A stretch of 29,763 nt of DNA from an uncultured Dysgonomonas sp. (GTDB lineage Bacteria; Bacteroidota; Bacteroidia; Bacteroidales; Dysgonomonadaceae), in assembly GCF_934668725.1 (NCBI RefSeq), contig NZ_CAKUOF010000026.1, positions 1 to 29,763 on the forward strand. The letters run 5' to 3'. Shown here in pieces: positions 17,852 through 24,893 of the stretch. Position 1 is the stretch's first letter, and each line of letters begins with the position of its first letter. The notes beneath the pieces are model-generated. The model searched no databases and was not told where the DNA came from. It was given only the letters and a program-made list of their open reading frames with translations. The position numbers and the translations under genes were made by a program.

Positions 17852-17890
17852 AAAAAGAGAAGATTTACAATTTGTAAATCTTCTCTTTTT
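17852..17890. terminator. Terminator of the tRNA-Asn pair
   Basis: An 18-bp stem (17852-17869 with 17873-17890) with a three-base loop, A-rich on one side and T-rich on the other. It begins two bases after the 3' end of the first tRNA on the minus strand, so it ends the tRNA transcript, and it can also stop transcripts from the other side. Confidence 0.9.
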
Positions 17891-17891
17891 G

Positions 17892-17965
17892 CTCTCCCTC
17901 TTGGACTTGAACCAAGGACCCTCTGATTAACAGTCAGATGCTCTAACCAACTGAGCTAAGGAAGA
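17892..17965 (-). tRNA. tRNA-Asn (GTT), copy 1
   Basis: The minus strand folds as a tRNA: acceptor TCTTCCT with AGGGAGA (one G-U pair), D arm GCTCAGTTGGTTAGAGC, anticodon loop CTGTTAA with anticodon GTT, and T arm CTTGG TTCAAGT CCAAG. The discriminator is G and CCA is not encoded. The 74 bases are identical to the second copy 108 bases away. It is downstream in the shared transcript. Confidence 0.95.
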
Positions 17966-17999
17966 GTATAAACTCTTAGATAAATACGAATAAAAAAAG

Positions 18000-18073
18000 C
18001 TCTCCCTCTTGGACTTGAACCAAGGACCCTCTGATTAACAGTCAGATGCTCTAACCAACTGAGCTAAGGAAGA
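18000..18073 (-). tRNA. tRNA-Asn (GTT), copy 2
   Basis: Identical in sequence and fold to the copy at 17892-17965, with 34 bases between them. It is nearer the promoter at 18106-18136, so both are probably cut from one precursor. The identity suggests a recent tandem duplication or gene conversion. Confidence 0.95.
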
Positions 18074-18105
18074 ATGTTTTTTAGTGCTTTTCCCTAAAAG
18101 CGTAG

Positions 18106-18136
18106 CAAAAGTAGGGCTTATTTCCGAATTATGCAA
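18106..18136 (-). promoter_or_regulatory. Promoter of the tRNA-Asn pair
   Basis: On the minus strand TACTTTTG (18113-18106) is a TAnnTTTG match, with TTG (18136-18134) 20 bases upstream. Transcription would start about 25 bases before the second tRNA copy. It overlaps the facing -7 box of the kinase gene. Confidence 0.65.
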
Positions 18137-18144
18137 TATCTTTG
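18137..18144 (+). promoter_or_regulatory. -7 promoter box of the PfkB-family kinase gene
   Basis: TATCTTTG fits TAnnTTTG and lies 18 bases before the ATG at 18163, giving a leader of only about 12 A/T-rich bases. It adjoins the -33 element of the facing tRNA promoter, so the two may compete. Confidence 0.5.
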
Positions 18145-18162
18145 CATGAAAATTTAATAAAA

Positions 18163-19134
18163 ATGAAAGTATTGGGAATGGGAAACGCCCTGGTGGACGT
18201 TTTAGCATTGATAGACAACGATATTCTATTAGAAGAATTAGGACTTCCAAAAGGAAGTATGCAGTTAATTGATGAGGCAAAAAAAGAATCTTTGCATCTT
18301 GCAATGGCTGACAGAGAAAAATTTGTAGCTTCCGGAGGTTCTGCCTCTAATACAATAAATGGTCTTGCCCGGCTGGATATTGCAACCGGTTTTATCGGAC
18401 GTGTAGGTAAAGATTTCTACGGAACTTATTATAAACATGATCTTGATAAATGTAAAGTTACCTCACATCTAATCATAACAGACGATGAGGCTTCGGGTAT
18501 TGCCACTACATTTGTTTCGAAAGACGGGCAACGTACATTCGGAACTTTCTTAGGTGCAGCGGCAGGCTTAACAGCTGAAGATTTGAAAGAATCGGATTTT
18601 GTAGGATATGACTATTTCTACATTGAAGGGTATTTAGTTCAAAATCTGGATTTGATTCGCAAAGCTATAACATTGGCTAAAAAAGCAGGATTGAAGGTTG
18701 TCTTGGATATGGCAAGCTATAACGTAGTAGAAGCTAGCCGTGATTTTCTGCTTGAGATTATTCCTGATTATATAGACATTGTTTTTGCAAACGAAGAAGA
18801 AGCTAAAGCTTTATTCGATTTGGATGCAGAACAGTCACTAGATCTTCTTGCAAACGATGTGGAGATTGCTATTGTAAAAGTAGGAGAGAAAGGTTCATGG
18901 ATAAAGAGAGGCAACGAAAAAATATTTGTACCTGCTTTGAAAGTAAACTGCATTGATACTACCGGGGCCGGTGATTTGTATGCTGCCGGATTTCTATATG
19001 GCTTGATTAAAAATCAATCTTTGGAGAAAAGTGGCGAAATGGGTACATTACTTGCCGGAAACGTGATACAGGTAGTAGGTCCTAAAATGGATGATGCCAA
19101 ATGGGATGAACTTATTATTGAATTAGCGAAATAA
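18163..19134 (+). CDS. PfkB-family kinase (adenosine kinase-like)
   Basis: A 323-residue cytoplasmic sugar or nucleoside kinase of the ribokinase fold. The first family signature is seen as ASGGSASNTINGLARL near residues 47-62, and the second as DTTGAGDLYAAGFLYG with the catalytic aspartate at D271. The N-terminal GMGNALVDVLALID and overall pattern are closer to adenosine kinase-like PfkB proteins than to fructokinases, but the substrate cannot be fixed. The ATG at 18163 is preferred over an in-frame TTG at 18142, which would lie inside the -7 box. It appears to be monocistronic, with a terminator 20 bases after the stop. Confidence 0.87.
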   Translation: MKVLGMGNALVDVLALIDNDILLEELGLPKGSMQLIDEAKKESLHLAMADREKFVASGGSASNTINGLARLDIATGFIGRVGKDFYGTYYKHDLDKCKVTSHLIITDDEASGIATTFVSKDGQRTFGTFLGAAAGLTAEDLKESDFVGYDYFYIEGYLVQNLDLIRKAITLAKKAGLKVVLDMASYNVVEASRDFLLEIIPDYIDIVFANEEEAKALFDLDAEQSLDLLANDVEIAIVKVGEKGSWIKRGNEKIFVPALKVNCIDTTGAGDLYAAGFLYGLIKNQSLEKSGEMGTLLAGNVIQVVGPKMDDAKWDELIIELAK

Positions 19135-19154
19135 ATTTTTAAGCGAAATATAGT

Positions 19155-19183
19155 AAAAGGAGGAAGGAATTTCTCCTTTTTTT
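19155..19183 (+). terminator. Intrinsic terminator after the kinase gene
   Basis: AAAAGGAG (19155-19162) pairs with CTCCTTTT (19173-19180); the stem extends by GAA/TTT around a GGAA loop and continues into a T tract. Confidence 0.85.
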
Positions 19184-19184
19184 G

Positions 19185-19675
19185 TGTCAGTAATTAAGCA
19201 AGAGTATAAAGCAAAGTGAGTTGTTATGATGATGTCTGATTTTCTGTAATATATACATCCTTAAAATAATGTAAGTCTGCTTTTAAATAATAAAGGTAGA
19301 TTCTTATTTGTATTTTAGATATATTTGTTTTTTTTAATTCATAAATCTGAAGCGGAAACGTGAAAAATCAACTGGGTTTATTACATATGCTTACTTTTTA
19401 ATTTTAGAACCCCTATTAATATAATCTAACAACGAGCAATTAAATTCGCTAAAGAAATGTTCTAATGAATATATCAAAAACATGTTGAGAAGACTCTGTT
19501 TTAGATTGCAGGTGTAAATGGATATTGAAGTTCTAGCGTTGTAGTTGTATGTGATAGTGTTGATGTTTTCTGTTAAAAGTGGAATTCACTCAATACTACA
19601 CTAAAGGTATTGTAAAGTCAGAATTAAGAGATATAAGAAAAATAAAATCTATTGTCATATATAAATTGGGTCAAA
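19185..19675. other. Long intergenic region, no gene seen
   Basis: About 490 A/T-rich bases without an open frame that looks like a protein. A TATATTTG box occurs at 19320-19327 without a -33 partner at the right distance. No convincing hairpin or tandem repeat was found. It may hold an unrecognised RNA, regulatory DNA for the acetyltransferase gene, or a decayed gene. Confidence 0.5.
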
Positions 19676-20245
19676 ATGATAAAAGCTTCTATGTTAGATA
19701 AGGATTCGATAGTTAATGTTTTATTTAGGTCATTTGAGCATGACTCATTCCTGAAGATGATGTTAAAAAGCAATAATCCGGGAAAAATCAAAATATTGTT
19801 CAACTATATTGTTGAAGAAGCTTTTAGAATTGGTGAGATTTACTTCAATGAAGATAAGTCTGGTGTTGTATTATTAACATCAAGCGAAAAAGAACAAATG
19901 TCTGTTAATTTGATTATTCGTTTTATTAAGACCGCATATAGGCTAGGAATTAGAAGTGTCTATCAAATATTAAGGGTTAATAATACTCTACATAGTTTCT
20001 ACCCTAAAAGTATATCTTATTATCATTTGGCTTTTATAGGAGTTTTACCCGAAAAACAGGGACAAGGTATTGGAAGTCAACTTTTGTCTTTTGTCATAGC
20101 TAAAGCAGAAAAAAGGAATCTCCCAATATACCTAGAAACAGCAAAGATGTCGAATGTTGAAATATATACGAGAAGAGGTTTTGAAGTCTATGATTCAGTA
20201 ACTTTAAAAACAGAAATAATGTTTTTTATGAGAAAATTATGCTGA
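19676..20245 (+). CDS. GNAT-family N-acetyltransferase
   Basis: A protein of about 189 residues that would move an acetyl group from acetyl-CoA to an unknown amine. The acetyl-CoA-binding motif A is clear: YHLAFIGVLPEKQGQGIGSQLL (about 117-138), with the Q-x-x-G-x-G loop, and motif B follows as IYLETAKMSNVEIYTRRGFE. The N-terminal half is divergent, with many hydrophobic helices (LIIRFIKTAYRLGIRSVYQIL), as in several GNATs of this length. I chose the ATG at 19676 over the in-frame TTG at 19652. It is alone between a long non-coding stretch and the small RNA on the other strand. Confidence 0.85.
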   Translation: MIKASMLDKDSIVNVLFRSFEHDSFLKMMLKSNNPGKIKILFNYIVEEAFRIGEIYFNEDKSGVVLLTSSEKEQMSVNLIIRFIKTAYRLGIRSVYQILRVNNTLHSFYPKSISYYHLAFIGVLPEKQGQGIGSQLLSFVIAKAEKRNLPIYLETAKMSNVEIYTRRGFEVYDSVTLKTEIMFFMRKLC

Positions 20246-20460
20246 TCAGATTTTCCGTAAAAGCAATTGTAAATGTTTGTATCTCTTTTGCTCCTTTGGT
20301 AAGGACTAATTCGGCGGCTTTGGCAACTACTTCTACGTGAGCTGAAGGTGAATCAAAACCTATTTTCGGTCTGTGTGGATGTAACGAAGCACTTTTCTTG
20401 TAACTCCTGATTCTATTAATAATAAGTATTATATGTTTCAGCAGATTTGTATGTATAAAG

Positions 20461-20527
20461 CAAAAAAAGGTTGTCATCACGACAACCAATCTTCATTGTT
20501 AACCTTAAATCTAATACCATGAAAAAC
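20461..20527 (-). ncRNA. Probable small RNA or leader with own promoter and terminator
   Basis: On the minus strand a -7 box TATATTTG (20541-20534) predicts a start near 20527. The transcript would be about 66 bases and end at a perfect hairpin, GGTTGTC-GTGAT-GACAACC (20487-20469), followed by seven T residues. Inside is a short frame beginning ATG at 20520 (MVLDLRLTMKIGCRDDNLF...) that runs through the hairpin to a TAA at 20416-20418, so it may be a leader-peptide attenuator rather than a free RNA. I have an uncertain memory that very similar peptides recur in Bacteroidetes. The structure is seen; the role is inference. Confidence 0.55.
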
Positions 20528-20533
20528 ACAGTA

Positions 20534-20541
20534 CAAATATA
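20534..20541 (-). promoter_or_regulatory. -7 promoter box of the small RNA
   Basis: TATATTTG on the minus strand fits TAnnTTTG and lies about 50 bases before the terminator hairpin. The -33 region is not a good TTTG match, so the promoter rests mainly on this box and its position. Confidence 0.45.
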
Positions 20542-20600
20542 ATGACGTTTATGTTATAAAACATACTTGTAGATCATTATTTTATCGAGATTAATGTTAT

Positions 20601-21863
20601 TTAACGATTTTCGATGTTTGGAAGCTCTTTTTGAGGCTTTATTCCTAGTTCCTTTAACATTTCTGCTTGCCTTATTAAGTTTCCATTACCATCCTTGAGT
20701 TGTATAAAAGCTTTATCGTAGCTTTTTTGTGTACGGTCTATATTCTTTCCTATTTCTTGAAGGGTCTCTACAAATCCTGTGAATTTATCATATAAAATAG
20801 CACCACGTTTTGCTATTTCCTGAGCATTACGGCTTTGTGCTTCTCTTTTCCAAAGATCGGCCACTACTTTAAGCGATGCGATGAGATTGGTAGGACTGAT
20901 TAGTAAGATACGCTTTCGGTAGGCATAATCCCAAAGTCCCGGATCTAATTGCATAGCCAATATATAAGCCGGCTCATTGGGAATGAACATCATGACAAAA
21001 TCCAAAGATTCGATATAATCCTGATACGCCTTACCGCTAAGTTCATCAATATGTTTCTTAATAGAGGTGATGTGCTCTTTTTCGGCAATAATTCTCATTT
21101 CATCCATATCAGCCTCTACATATCTGATATAGCCATTGAGAGAAACTTTGGAGTCGATTACAATTTTTCGTCCACCCGGATACAGAATAACAATATCGGG
21201 TTGAAGAGCTTTGTTTTCGCTGTTCACTATCTTTTGCCCGTTTTCGTCCGTGAGCATATCCTGCGAGAAATACTCCTCCCCCTTCTTTAAACCCGATTTT
21301 TCGAGTATAGACTCTAATATCATTTCACCCCAGTTGCCTTGTATCTTATTATTTCCTTTGAGAGCCTTAGTCAGATTATTGGCATCTTCGCTGATCTGAT
21401 GATTGAGTGCTACCAATTCACGGATACGCTCTTCAAGAGAGAAACGTTGTTTGGACTCTTTGTCATACGTTTCTTCCACTTTTGTTTTGAATTCAGATAG
21501 TTTTTCGCCTAAAGGCTTTAATATCGATTCCATATTCAACCTGTTTATATCTGTGAAACGGCTCGATTTCTCCTCAAGTATCTTATTTGCTAATATCTGA
21601 AAATCTTTATTCAATTGTTCCCTTGTATTTACAAGTTCCGATTGTTGATGCTTTAGCTGTTCTTCTTTGGCCTGAAGGTTGGCTCTCAGGTTTGCCGATT
21701 CGTGCACCGCTTCCAGTTGCTTGGTCTGTAAGTTGGCTACTTCCGAGTTGAGGTGTTGATTTAGACTCTTTAACTCCTTTATCTCTTGTTTTCCGGTAGA
21801 ATATACCCACCAGATAATAAAAATAGAAAAAACTACAATTATTGTGATATAAATAAACTCCAT
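20601..21863 (-). CDS. rmuC: RmuC-family DNA recombination protein
   Basis: A 420-residue protein of the RmuC family, linked in E. coli to limiting inversions at short inverted repeats and having a nuclease-like fold. It begins with one membrane helix (about 3-20), then a long coiled coil (about 25-170, rich in E, K, Q and L), then the conserved domain: GNWGEMILESILEKSGL near 176, PDIVILYPGGRKIVIDSKVSLNGY, and PNEPAYILAMQLDPGLWDYAYRKRILLISPTNLIASLK. These are the family's hallmark blocks and the length is usual. The gene is alone on the minus strand, upstream of the small RNA in transcription order, with no obvious terminator between them. Confidence 0.92.
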   Translation of the reverse strand: MEFIYITIIVVFSIFIIWWVYSTGKQEIKELKSLNQHLNSEVANLQTKQLEAVHESANLRANLQAKEEQLKHQQSELVNTREQLNKDFQILANKILEEKSSRFTDINRLNMESILKPLGEKLSEFKTKVEETYDKESKQRFSLEERIRELVALNHQISEDANNLTKALKGNNKIQGNWGEMILESILEKSGLKKGEEYFSQDMLTDENGQKIVNSENKALQPDIVILYPGGRKIVIDSKVSLNGYIRYVEADMDEMRIIAEKEHITSIKKHIDELSGKAYQDYIESLDFVMMFIPNEPAYILAMQLDPGLWDYAYRKRILLISPTNLIASLKVVADLWKREAQSRNAQEIAKRGAILYDKFTGFVETLQEIGKNIDRTQKSYDKAFIQLKDGNGNLIRQAEMLKELGIKPQKELPNIENR

Positions 21864-22015
21864 GGCACTTTTTTTGTTCTAATCTATATGTTGGAAATTA
21901 TAAACAAAGGTAATAAGTATAAAGGAGTAACCGTTTAATAGAACAGTATTTAATTATAAGGGTGCTTACTGAGTTAATAAATTGTTTGGAGGTATTAAAC
22001 ATGTTTTATTGTGAT

Positions 22016-22023
22016 TACTTTTG
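22016..22023 (+). promoter_or_regulatory. Possible -7 box for the HEKIH protein and Msr pair
   Basis: TACTTTTG fits TAnnTTTG and lies 17 bases before the ATG at 22041. No TTTG was found at the expected -33 distance. Confidence 0.35.
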
Positions 22024-22040
22024 TTTAAAATTAGCTTTTA

Positions 22041-22385
22041 ATGAAGATATATTATAGTAATTATTTTCCGCCCAGAGGTTTTGCAGCAATCAATCTGTTT
22101 GGTATCATAATCGGACGGAAAGAATATGGAAGTTTGTCAAAGTATGAACTGAATCACGAAAAAATACATTCCAGACAAATAATAGAAATGTTATGGGTCT
22201 TTTTTTATTTAATTTATCTTTTGGAATGGCTTTTTCGATTGGTTCAGTATCGTAATAGAGTTACGGCATATTATAATATATCGTTTGAGAGAGAAGCATA
22301 TTGTAATGACAAGAATCTTAGTTATCTCAAAAATAGAAGGTGGTATGCATTTTTGAATTATATGTATAAAAAGAAAGGTAGGTAA
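22041..22385 (+). CDS. Small membrane protein with HEKIH motif (putative metallopeptidase-like)
   Basis: A 114-residue protein of no firmly known family. It has HEKIH at residues 39-43, which fits the zinc-binding HExxH pattern, and FEREAY (E83-R84-E85) about 40 residues later, where a third ligand could lie. Between them is one hydrophobic stretch (about 48-69, LWVFFYLIYLLEWLFRL). The layout recalls a minimal M48/M56-like membrane peptidase core, and I believe similar short proteins occur in other Bacteroidetes. The stop is three bases before the MsrBA start, so the two are likely translationally coupled. Function is unproven; HExxH alone can arise by chance. Confidence 0.6.
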   Translation: MKIYYSNYFPPRGFAAINLFGIIIGRKEYGSLSKYELNHEKIHSRQIIEMLWVFFYLIYLLEWLFRLVQYRNRVTAYYNISFEREAYCNDKNLSYLKNRRWYAFLNYMYKKKGR

Positions 22386-22388
22386 ACA

Positions 22389-23354
22389 ATGCTAAATTCA
22401 AACAAACGTGTGAATAATATTTTAAAATATGCAATAGCACTAGCCTGCTTTATGACGATTCAGGTTTCGTGTGCACAGAAAAATGAAAATTTAAAACAAG
22501 ACAATATGAGTTATAATAAATTGACCCCTGAGGAAGAGAGGGTGATTATCCATAAAGGAACCGAGTACCCTTATACAGGTGAATATGTAAATAATAAACA
22601 GCTCGGAACATACGTCTGTAAAAGATGCGATGCCCCGTTGTATAAATCTGCTGATAAATTCGATTCACATTGCGGTTGGCCATCTTTCGACGATGAAATT
22701 CCGGGAGCTGTAAAACGAGTGCCTGATTCCGATGGTATGCGTACCGAGATAATTTGTAATAATTGCGGTGCACATCTTGGACATGTTTTTCTTGGCGAAG
22801 GATTTACACCGAAGGAGACCCGTCATTGTGTAAATTCTATTTCTCTTAAGTTTATTCCTGATGTAAATAAAAATATCCGTAAGGCGTATTTTGCTTCGGG
22901 ATGTTTCTGGGGAACTGAATATTATTTTATGAAAGCCAAAGGAGTAAAGCAGACCAATGTCGGTTTTATGGGAGGGCATGTAGATCATCCGACTTATGAG
23001 CAGGTTTGCACAGGAAAAACAGGACATCTCGAACTGACAGAGGTTGAATATGACAGTAAGCAAACCACTTATGATGAATTGGTGAAACTATTTTTTGAAA
23101 CTCACGATTTCACTCAAACCAACGGACAGGGGCCTGACATTGGTTCTCAGTATCTCTCTTGTATATTTTATAGCAATGACGAAGAAAAGAAGATTGCTCA
23201 GAAATATATTGCAATACTCGAAAGCAAAGGCTTCAAAGTGGCTACAATGTTGAAACCTGTATCGACCTTCTGGAAGGCAGAAGATTATCATCAACAGTAT
23301 TACGAACACAAAGGAACAACTCCCTATTGTCATTCTTATAAAAAAATATTTTAA
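22389..23354 (+). CDS. msrBA: Exported bifunctional methionine sulfoxide reductase MsrB-MsrA
   Basis: A 321-residue fusion that repairs both R- and S-methionine sulfoxides. The first 27 residues are a signal peptide ending QVSC, so it is probably a periplasmic or surface lipoprotein. MsrB covers about 40-155 with two zinc-binding CxxC pairs (CKRC, CNNC) and the catalytic cysteine in RHCVNSIS (C147). MsrA covers about 160-321 with GCFWG (C172), the GGHVDHPTYEQV segment and EDYHQQYY near the end. The MsrB-then-MsrA order is the reverse of the Neisseria PilB order. An in-frame ATG at 22506, right before the MsrB domain, could give a cytoplasmic form. It is coupled to the upstream HEKIH gene. Confidence 0.92.
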   Translation: MLNSNKRVNNILKYAIALACFMTIQVSCAQKNENLKQDNMSYNKLTPEEERVIIHKGTEYPYTGEYVNNKQLGTYVCKRCDAPLYKSADKFDSHCGWPSFDDEIPGAVKRVPDSDGMRTEIICNNCGAHLGHVFLGEGFTPKETRHCVNSISLKFIPDVNKNIRKAYFASGCFWGTEYYFMKAKGVKQTNVGFMGGHVDHPTYEQVCTGKTGHLELTEVEYDSKQTTYDELVKLFFETHDFTQTNGQGPDIGSQYLSCIFYSNDEEKKIAQKYIAILESKGFKVATMLKPVSTFWKAEDYHQQYYEHKGTTPYCHSYKKIF

Positions 23355-23424
23355 TAATTGTTTGATTAATAGTTGTTTGATGTTTTTGTTTGGTGTAAGT
23401 GTTTTTATATTACAACAATCCCAT

Positions 23425-23432
23425 TATTTTTG
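23425..23432 (+). promoter_or_regulatory. Possible -7 box of the DUF5606 gene
   Basis: TATTTTTG fits TAnnTTTG. The ATG is 130 bases downstream, so the leader would be long. No -33 element stands out. Confidence 0.3.
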
Positions 23433-23561
23433 TGATTCATTATAATGCTAATAGAACAATAAAAGCATGTAACGAAATGTTTGGGAGTTAATAAATCTTA
23501 CGCCTTTATAACTGCCAAAGTATTAAGAAGCGATTAAACGGTAAAACTAAAAATAAAGATT

Positions 23562-24071
23562 ATGTTGAAAACTATTTTATCTGTATCCGGTAAACCGGGA
23601 TTATTTAGACTCGTGTCAAATGCTAAGAATATGGTTATTGTTGAGTCATTAACAGATAAAAGAAGACTTCCTATCTATGCAAGAGATAAGGTTGTTTCTT
23701 TGGGAGATATTGCCATGTATACCGATGAGGGAGAAGTTCCTTTGAGCGAGGTATTGACCAAAATTCAAGAGAAAGAGAATGGAGCACAAGCTTCTGTCGC
23801 TACCAACTCTAAACCTGATATATTAAAGAAATATTTTGCAGAGATACTTCCTACTTATGACAGAGACAGAGTTTATGATACCGATATCAAAAAATTGATC
23901 AGTTGGTATAACCTATTGTCTGCAGCAGGAATCACTTTTGTAAGTGAAGAAGTTGTGTCAGCTCCCGAGGTTAAAGAAGAAGCTTCGGTTGCAGAAGTTG
24001 CTACTAAAGAAGAAACTCCTCAAGAAGAGAAACCAAAACGTAAGCCAAGAGCAAAAAAAGAGGATAAATAA
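23562..24071 (+). CDS. DUF5606-domain protein
   Basis: A 169-residue cytoplasmic protein conserved in Bacteroidetes. The start MLKTILSVSGKPGLFRLVSNAKN and the following VESLTDKRRLPIYARDKVVSLGDIAMYTDEGEVPL are typical of DUF5606; residues about 90-130 (LKKYFAEILPTYDRDRVYDTDIKKLISWYNLL) form a second conserved block. The last 35 residues are a low-complexity E/V/A then K/R tail, which suggests binding to nucleic acid or ribosomes but proves nothing. The function is unknown to me. A hairpin overlaps the stop codon, and a terminator follows. Confidence 0.85.
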   Translation: MLKTILSVSGKPGLFRLVSNAKNMVIVESLTDKRRLPIYARDKVVSLGDIAMYTDEGEVPLSEVLTKIQEKENGAQASVATNSKPDILKKYFAEILPTYDRDRVYDTDIKKLISWYNLLSAAGITFVSEEVVSAPEVKEEASVAEVATKEETPQEEKPKRKPRAKKEDK

Positions 24072-24091
24072 GGTTGCAAACCTTATTTATC
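24063..24091 (+). repeat. Perfect hairpin over the DUF5606 stop codon
   Basis: GATAAATAAGGTT (24063-24075) and AACCTTATTTATC (24079-24091) form a perfect 13-bp stem with a three-base loop; the TAA stop is within the left arm. No T tract follows, so it is not a usual terminator and may protect the mRNA end or act with the hairpin after it. Confidence 0.7.
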
Positions 24092-24111
24092 TTAAGATTG
24101 ATATAATGAGA

Positions 24112-24145
24112 AGTCGCTGTCTAGCTTTAGATGGCGACTCTTTTT
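24112..24145 (+). terminator. Intrinsic terminator after the DUF5606 gene
   Basis: AGTCGC (24112-24117) pairs with GCGACT (24134-24139); two G-T wobbles and TCTA/TAGA extend the stem around a GCTT loop. CTTTTTAT follows. Confidence 0.8.
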
Positions 24146-24242
24146 ATGTACAATGGTTAGGAATTTTGTATAAAGACACTGCACACGGATGTCTTTTTTT
24201 CTTAACTTTAGCTTATCATTTAACTGACTAACATTATCTATT

Positions 24243-24773
24243 ATGAAAGCTAACACAGAAGAAACCTTGCTTGTCAAAAGGATACGGCTACTTATAATCT
24301 TTTTTATTTTTGCACTTATAGTTTCCGGTATAACCGCTTTTCCTTTGGAAACCGAAATGAGAATAGCTTGTGATATATTAGGAATATCACAGACTGCCTC
24401 TGTAGAAAATTATACGGGACTGCATTATTGGATTGCGAAAGTAAACAACGCTTTGGTGAATACTAATCGCGATTACCCTTTCCTTGCCTATGGTTACGAT
24501 TGGCTGGCATTTGCTCACATTGTTATTGCTGTCGCATTCATAGGGCTTTATAGGAAGCCCGTTCAGAATATCTGGATTGTCTATTTCGCAATGATTGCGT
24601 GTGTGGGTATTATTCCATTAGCTTTGATTTGTGGCGAAATCAGGCAGATTCCCATTTATTGGCGATTGATAGATTGTTCTTTTGGCGTATTTGGCATTAT
24701 TCCTCTGTATATTCTCCACATTTATATAAAGAGACTGGAGGCTTTAATGGGGTATGATGAAAGGAAGTATTAG
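24243..24773 (+). CDS. Four-helix membrane protein of unknown function
   Basis: A 176-residue integral membrane protein with helices at about 14-32, 84-102, 110-130 and 142-160. Between the first two lies a 50-residue loop (IACDILGISQTASVENYTGLHYWIAKVNNAL) likely to face the periplasm. Features such as YGYDWLAFAHIVIAVAFIGLYR and LICGEIRQIPIYWRLIDCSFGVFGIIPLY look conserved-protein-like, but I cannot name the family. It stands alone, with the DUF5606 terminator upstream and a lipoprotein gene 120 bases downstream. Confidence 0.7.
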   Translation: MKANTEETLLVKRIRLLIIFFIFALIVSGITAFPLETEMRIACDILGISQTASVENYTGLHYWIAKVNNALVNTNRDYPFLAYGYDWLAFAHIVIAVAFIGLYRKPVQNIWIVYFAMIACVGIIPLALICGEIRQIPIYWRLIDCSFGVFGIIPLYILHIYIKRLEALMGYDERKY

Positions 24774-24893
24774 CAGATAATAAATCTTCTAATTTAATCT
24801 TTTCGATATCTAAAATACCTGAGCGATTATGCTTTCGGCCTATGTAAAAATATTTATTACTTTTATAATTGACTTATTTAATAACCATGAACT

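Noticed and set aside
22665..23063. Open frame of 132 codons antisense to MsrBA
   Set aside because: It covers the conserved MsrB zinc sites and MsrA active site on the other strand; a shadow of strong coding sequence.
23944..24231. Lysine- and leucine-rich frame overlapping the end of the DUF5606 gene
   Set aside because: It is the frameshifted reading of the E/K-rich tail and runs through the terminator hairpins.
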